Source of the DNA: Ignavibacteria bacterium UBA6688
Lineage (GTDB): Bacteria; Bacteroidota; Ignavibacteria; UBA10030
NCBI GenBank assembly: GCA_002454845.1
Contig: DKJQ01000052.1
Coordinates: forward strand, 1-8,694
DNA: 8,694 bases
Direction: 5' to 3'
The notes under the pieces were generated by a model. That model made no database searches. It worked only from the letters and a program-made list of their open reading frames with translations, and was not told the DNA's origin. Shown here in pieces: positions 5,814 through 8,694 of the stretch. Positions within the stretch are counted from its first letter, which is position 1; every line of letters begins with the position of its first letter. The translations under genes and the position numbers were made by a program.

Positions 5814-6581
5814 TTATTCATACAGTTCGCGAGCATTGCTGGCCGCAAGCTCGACAAGGAAACCCGAGATCGCTTTCGTGACCTCCTCTAGATATCCTTT
5901 TCCCTTTTCCCGGGTTCCCTGCTTCGGGTTCCCGACGCCGGTATCTTTCGTGACGGCCGTCCATGCGCGGGGCGTCCAGGCCCACCGTTCTCGCAAACCC
6001 CTGATCTTGAACCGTCGTGCCGATCCGTCGCCCGCTTCGCTCAAAGGCAGAACGAGGTCGGGGGCAATATGAAGCATGACGCTCGTTTCCATCTCTCCCG
6101 CATGGTCGTCCCGCTCGGCAAAGTGGCCCTTTTGATCGATGATCTGCCACCAGTTGATGGTGCAGAACAAAAGGTCGGGAAACTGCGGTTGCAGTTCGCG
6201 GATCATCTGCTTGAAGTCGTTCCCCCCGTGACTGTTGATGATGACGAGTTTCCGGATTTGCTGCCGGTTCAGCGAATCCGCAATGTCACGCAACAGAGCT
6301 GCCTGTGTGCTCGGGTTCATGTTGACGGTGAGGCGGAGGTCGAGCTGACCGGTGTTGACCCCGTACGGAACGGTGGGAAGGACGACCACCTTTGCGCCTG
6401 CTTCCCAGGCCAGCCGGGCAGACTCGGTTGCTACGTGGTCTGACTCAAAAATGTCGGTTGCATACGGGAGGTGATAATTATGAGGCTCGGTTGCTCCCCA
6501 GGGAAGGATTGCGACTTCATAGGGAGTGTCTTTGACAGTCTTCCAGGTTGTTTCAGCAAGGATATACGGGCGTGACAGCAT
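5814..6581 (-). CDS. Creatininase-family metal-dependent amidohydrolase
   Basis: With start ATG 6581 the protein has 255 residues, the usual length, and opens with RPYILAETTWKTVKD as family members do. An in-frame TTG at 6656 would add 25 residues that look unstructured, and a proposed promoter lies inside them. Metal ligands are visible as Glu32 and His34 in WGATEPHNYHLPYATD, Asp43 in the same block, and His118 in NSHGGN. Glu163 in DDHAGEMETS probably gives the last ligand, because the Glu two residues after the His in true creatininase is Gly120 here. That change is common in relatives such as MftE-like and other amidohydrolases, so creatinine is unlikely to be the substrate. It has no signal peptide and is cytoplasmic. 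The stop is 68 bases before the secreted hydrolase gene, which is likely co-transcribed. Confidence 0.9.
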   Translation of the reverse strand: MLSRPYILAETTWKTVKDTPYEVAILPWGATEPHNYHLPYATDIFESDHVATESARLAWEAGAKVVVLPTVPYGVNTGQLDLRLTVNMNPSTQAALLRDIADSLNRQQIRKLVIINSHGGNDFKQMIRELQPQFPDLLFCTINWWQIIDQKGHFAERDDHAGEMETSVMLHIAPDLVLPLSEAGDGSARRFKIRGLRERWAWTPRAWTAVTKDTGVGNPKQGTREKGKGYLEEVTKAISGFLVELAASNARELYE

Positions 6582-6627
6582 GGGGTGTTTCTTCGGATGT
6601 GTGATGAGTTGAGGTGTGATAGGGGGG

Positions 6628-6656
6628 AATGTAAAGGAATTCTCCTTGCGGAGCAA
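6628..6656 (-). promoter_or_regulatory. Candidate promoter of the creatininase/hydrolase unit
   Basis: On the minus strand TTGCTC (6656-6651) is followed after 17 bases by TACATT (6633-6628). The -35 match is partial and the -10 match is four of six. Transcription would start near 6621, about 40 bases before ATG 6581, which fits that start rather than the TTG at 6656. This is a guess by eye. Confidence 0.3.
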
Positions 6657-6686
6657 ACGGGGGAAGACGAGACAGGTTCACATGGA

Positions 6687-6735
6687 AGACCTGACAAGTT
6701 TCACCCAGCCAATCCCTTGGAAACCTGTCAGGTCT
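6687..6735. repeat. Intergenic inverted repeat (AGACCTGACA type)
   Basis: AGACCTGACA-A-GTTTC (6687-6702) is inverted as GAAAC-C-TGTCAGGTCT (6720-6735), 15 of 16 positions pairing with a single mismatch. The 17-base middle contains CCAA/TTGG, which can form a small inner hairpin (6709-6720). It sits 11 bases after the stop of the anti-sigma gene and could end or protect that transcript, but no U-tract follows on either strand. The near-perfect arms suggest a mobile or dispersed palindromic element. A partial copy of the arm, GACAGGTTC, lies just left at 6671-6679. Confidence 0.8.
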
Positions 6736-6745
6736 GGCAGGATCG

Positions 6746-7909
6746 TTATTGCCACATCCTCCACCACTCCTTGAAATCGAGGTGGAGATAGCGTTGCCAG
6801 GCGGCGAACATACGGGAGTCACCGTTCAGGACACCTTCCCGCGTTACACCTTCCGGTTCGGAAACGAGCGCAACCAGCCGGTCGTACACTTTTCCGCGGT
6901 CCGCCATGCCCGCGCGGAACACGAGGTTCCAGAGCGTCATAGCATCAGCCGCGCGGGCCTCGGTCATCACGGTTGCCAGAGCGGAAGATCCCCCATCTTC
7001 GAAATCGAATTGCTCGAGAGCCCGCCGCAACTTTTCCGGCGCATCCTCCTCGAACGGCGTGCCCGGTCCACGGCCCGGGCGGGTGAGGCACAAGGCTCCG
7101 GAGGGAACGATCGACTCACGTCCGTCATGCTCCAGCGCCACCCAGCCGGAAGTCACGTGCAGCACGCTGGCCCCTTCCTCATCCACGGTCAGGAGATATT
7201 CACATCCGAGATCGATCGCCGTTGCCGAGGGAGTCTCGACGAAGAACAACCGCGGCGGAGCCCAGATGCGTGCGTGGATGGTGCCTTGATCGAGGGCAAG
7301 ACGGTGGTTGGTCATCTTCGCTTCGATCAGGCGAAGTCGGGAGTTCGGCTCCACGTTGACCTGACCGATAACGCCGACGGTGATTTTTGCACGGGAAGTC
7401 TGATCTGTAACGAGTTGATCACCGACCCGGATCGTTCCGGTAGTTTCGAGAGCTTCCGAACCAACGCGGGGGACCCCTTCCAGGCGGGCCACCTGCCAGG
7501 AGGGTTTTGATGATTGACTCGCCATCCAGAAGGATCCCAATCCAACAACCAGCGCCGCCGCTGCGGCAAAGACGCGCATGATCCGGCGAAAGGATCCTTT
7601 GTCCTCTCTATCCTCTCCGGTTGCAGTGATTGCCTCTCCCGCGTGGAGTGGCTTCCTTGTGGTTGCATAAGGTCCCGCGAGGATCTTCTGCGGTCCCAAC
7701 CGCGCATTGATCCCTTCCCACAAGTCACGCGGGGGAGCGATGGAGGTCGGCAACTCGGCTGCTTGTTTCAGCACGGATCGAATTCCCCCCAGTTCCCGCC
7801 GGCATTCCGGACACTCTTTCAGATGCAACTCGACGAGGTTCCGTTGTTCGAAGGGCAGTGTCCCATCAAGAAATTCGCTTAACAGTTGTTTCACTTCATT
7901 ACAGTTCAT
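6746..7909 (-). CDS. Membrane anti-sigma factor with zinc-finger and FecR domains
   Basis: This 387-residue protein joins three parts. Residues 1-40 form a zinc-binding anti-sigma domain, with Cys3 and the His29-x3-Cys33-x2-Cys36 motif (HLKECPEC). Such domains hold an ECF sigma factor inactive in the cytoplasm. A basic stretch then leads to one membrane helix at about 112-130. Outside the membrane, about 150-265 is a FecR-like beta domain (GTIRVGDQLVTD, NSRLRLIEA, LALDQGTIHARI, TPSATAIDLGCEYLLTVDE, LHVTSGWVALE), probably sensing a signal or partner. The C-terminal 100 residues are unlike any family I know and end in a tryptophan-rich tail. Cys236 and Cys274 lie in the outer part and could form a disulfide. 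ATG 7909 overlaps the sigma gene stop as ATGA, with GGGAGG twelve bases upstream, implying translational coupling. It should hold the sigma factor until a signal is sensed. Confidence 0.92.
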   Translation of the reverse strand: MNCNEVKQLLSEFLDGTLPFEQRNLVELHLKECPECRRELGGIRSVLKQAAELPTSIAPPRDLWEGINARLGPQKILAGPYATTRKPLHAGEAITATGEDREDKGSFRRIMRVFAAAAALVVGLGSFWMASQSSKPSWQVARLEGVPRVGSEALETTGTIRVGDQLVTDQTSRAKITVGVIGQVNVEPNSRLRLIEAKMTNHRLALDQGTIHARIWAPPRLFFVETPSATAIDLGCEYLLTVDEEGASVLHVTSGWVALEHDGRESIVPSGALCLTRPGRGPGTPFEEDAPEKLRRALEQFDFEDGGSSALATVMTEARAADAMTLWNLVFRAGMADRGKVYDRLVALVSEPEGVTREGVLNGDSRMFAAWQRYLHLDFKEWWRMWQ

Positions 7910-8484
7910 TGTTCCAGTGCCTCCCGCAGAAGCTTACGGGCGCGGTGGAGCTGTGCTTTGCACGTCCCCACCGCTGTCCCCATGTGCTCCGCGATTTCCT
8001 CATGTTTATATCCCTCGATATCATGTAGCACGAACACCAATCTTGCCTGGGATGGAAGTTTCGAGATGGCATCCTCCAGGTCGAGACCTGAGCCGGGGTC
8101 CGGTGATCCCGGCGCACGGTCGTATGGCTCAAGGTTGTCCGTTCTCATGACGCGCGCCGTCCGTCGGGTCCCTGAACGATAGTCCGAGAGCACAACGTTC
8201 ACTGCCAGCCTGTGAAGCCACGATGAGAAGGCGCTCTCGCCGCGAAACGACCCGATCATTTCCCAGGTCCGGACGAACACATCCTGCGTGAGTTCCGAGG
8301 CACGTGAGCGGTTGCCACATGTCCTGACGCAGAGCGCGTAGACGCGTCCGGCATGCTCGCGGTAGAGCTGTTCGAACGCGGAGCGGTCCCCTTGCTGTGC
8401 GCGGCGAACGGTCTCGTTCAGAAACGCGGGGCTTTGCTGCTCTGGCTCCAGAACAACCTCCGGTGCGGCGTTATAAGCGACCAT
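7906..8484 (-). CDS. ECF-type sigma-70 family RNA polymerase sigma factor
   Basis: From ATG 8484 this is a 192-residue sigma factor with only regions 2 and 4, as in the extracytoplasmic function group. Region 2 spans about 37-105 (FEQLYREHAGRVYALCVR, then ELTQDVFVRTWEMIGSFRG and WLHRLAVNVVLSDYR), which binds core polymerase and the -10 element. A linker rich in Pro, Gly and Asp follows. Region 4 spans about 135-190 (LPSQARLVFVLHDIEGYKHE, then EEIAEHMGTAVGTCKAQLHRAR), the helix-turn-helix that reads the -35 element. The frame is open to TTG 8562, but ATG 8484 gives the usual family N-terminus and has GGAG close upstream. It overlaps the anti-sigma gene by four bases and is surely its partner. 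ECF factors usually activate their own operon. A CCGGTA dyad (8490-8518) lies just upstream, but its role is unproven. Confidence 0.95.
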   Translation of the reverse strand: MVAYNAAPEVVLEPEQQSPAFLNETVRRAQQGDRSAFEQLYREHAGRVYALCVRTCGNRSRASELTQDVFVRTWEMIGSFRGESAFSSWLHRLAVNVVLSDYRSGTRRTARVMRTDNLEPYDRAPGSPDPGSGLDLEDAISKLPSQARLVFVLHDIEGYKHEEIAEHMGTAVGTCKAQLHRARKLLREALEQ

Positions 8485-8633
8485 GGACTCCGGTACCTTT
8501 CGTGAAGTAGGATACCGGTCGGGGCAAGATGGTTTGAAATTCTTAGAAATGAAACAAGGCAAAGATCAACAATGGCAGGGTCTTACCCCGGGGCCAGACT
8601 CGATTTCCAAAGGAGAGGGGAAGGGAGGATTGG

Positions 8634-8682
8634 AAGAAAAACCCGTGGGGACCCGGTTCTGTGATGACAGAATCGGGTCCCC
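8634..8682 (-). terminator. Intrinsic terminator of a gene beyond the right edge
   Basis: GGGGACCCG-G-TTCTGT (8647-8662) is inverted as ACAGAA-T-CGGGTCCCC (8667-8682) around a four-base loop, giving a 16-position stem with one non-Watson-Crick position. In minus-strand RNA the stem is followed five bases later by a run of five U's (8641-8637) and more U/C. It therefore probably ends a minus-strand transcript whose gene lies right of the window, isolating the sigma operon. No T-run follows on the plus strand. Confidence 0.75.
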
Positions 8683-8694
8683 AACAGTCTACTG

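Noticed and set aside
5814..6581. True creatininase
   Set aside because: The Glu ligand in the second metal motif of creatininase is Gly in NSHGGN here, and no creatine or sarcosine genes are near. Only the family call is supported.
6749..7510. Plus-strand open frame of 253 codons
   Set aside because: It is antisense to the anti-sigma/FecR gene, whose domains are clear. It is a by-product of GC-rich codon use.

Overview
This window is a minus-strand run of chromosomal genes with no mobile element, CRISPR array, tRNA or rRNA that I can see. Base composition is in the mid-50s percent GC by eye. The gene content suggests the Bacteroidota/Ignavibacteriota side of the FCB group: a haem-binding-domain protein, an anti-sigma factor fused to a FecR domain, a secreted YceI protein and dispersed intergenic inverted repeats. 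Several genes have clear purine-rich Shine-Dalgarno sequences, and the GC is fairly high. Both fit an Ignavibacteria-like lineage better than classical Bacteroidia. The assignment is inference, not proof.

Layout, in the direction of transcription (right to left). A terminator at 8634-8682 closes a gene outside the window. An ECF sigma factor (7906-8484) and a membrane anti-sigma factor with zinc-finger and FecR domains (6746-7909) overlap by four bases. An inverted repeat (6687-6735) follows. A creatininase-family amidohydrolase (5814-6581) and a secreted alpha/beta-hydrolase (4822-5745) form a second unit, ended by a strong hairpin with a U-tract (4718-4753). That hairpin abuts the start codon of an MFS transporter (3510-4712). 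A flavin reductase-like protein (2580-3200) stands alone between two gaps of about 300 bases.

The third unit is a secreted YceI protein (1647-2267), a small membrane-anchored protein of unknown function (1134-1532) and a secreted intradiol-dioxygenase-like protein (540-1112), closed by a bidirectional terminator (461-500). The window ends with the N-terminus of a haem-binding-domain protein (1-110).

How they work together: the sigma/anti-sigma pair is an envelope signalling module, and none of its targets can be named from sequence alone. The other proteins are mostly exported or membrane enzymes with no obvious single pathway. I found no convincing new multi-gene system. The points most worth a second look are the hairpin pressed against the MFS start codon, a set of mutually exclusive hairpins inside the YceI unit, two other intergenic inverted-repeat elements, and the export-signal-bearing YceI/unknown/dioxygenase trio.
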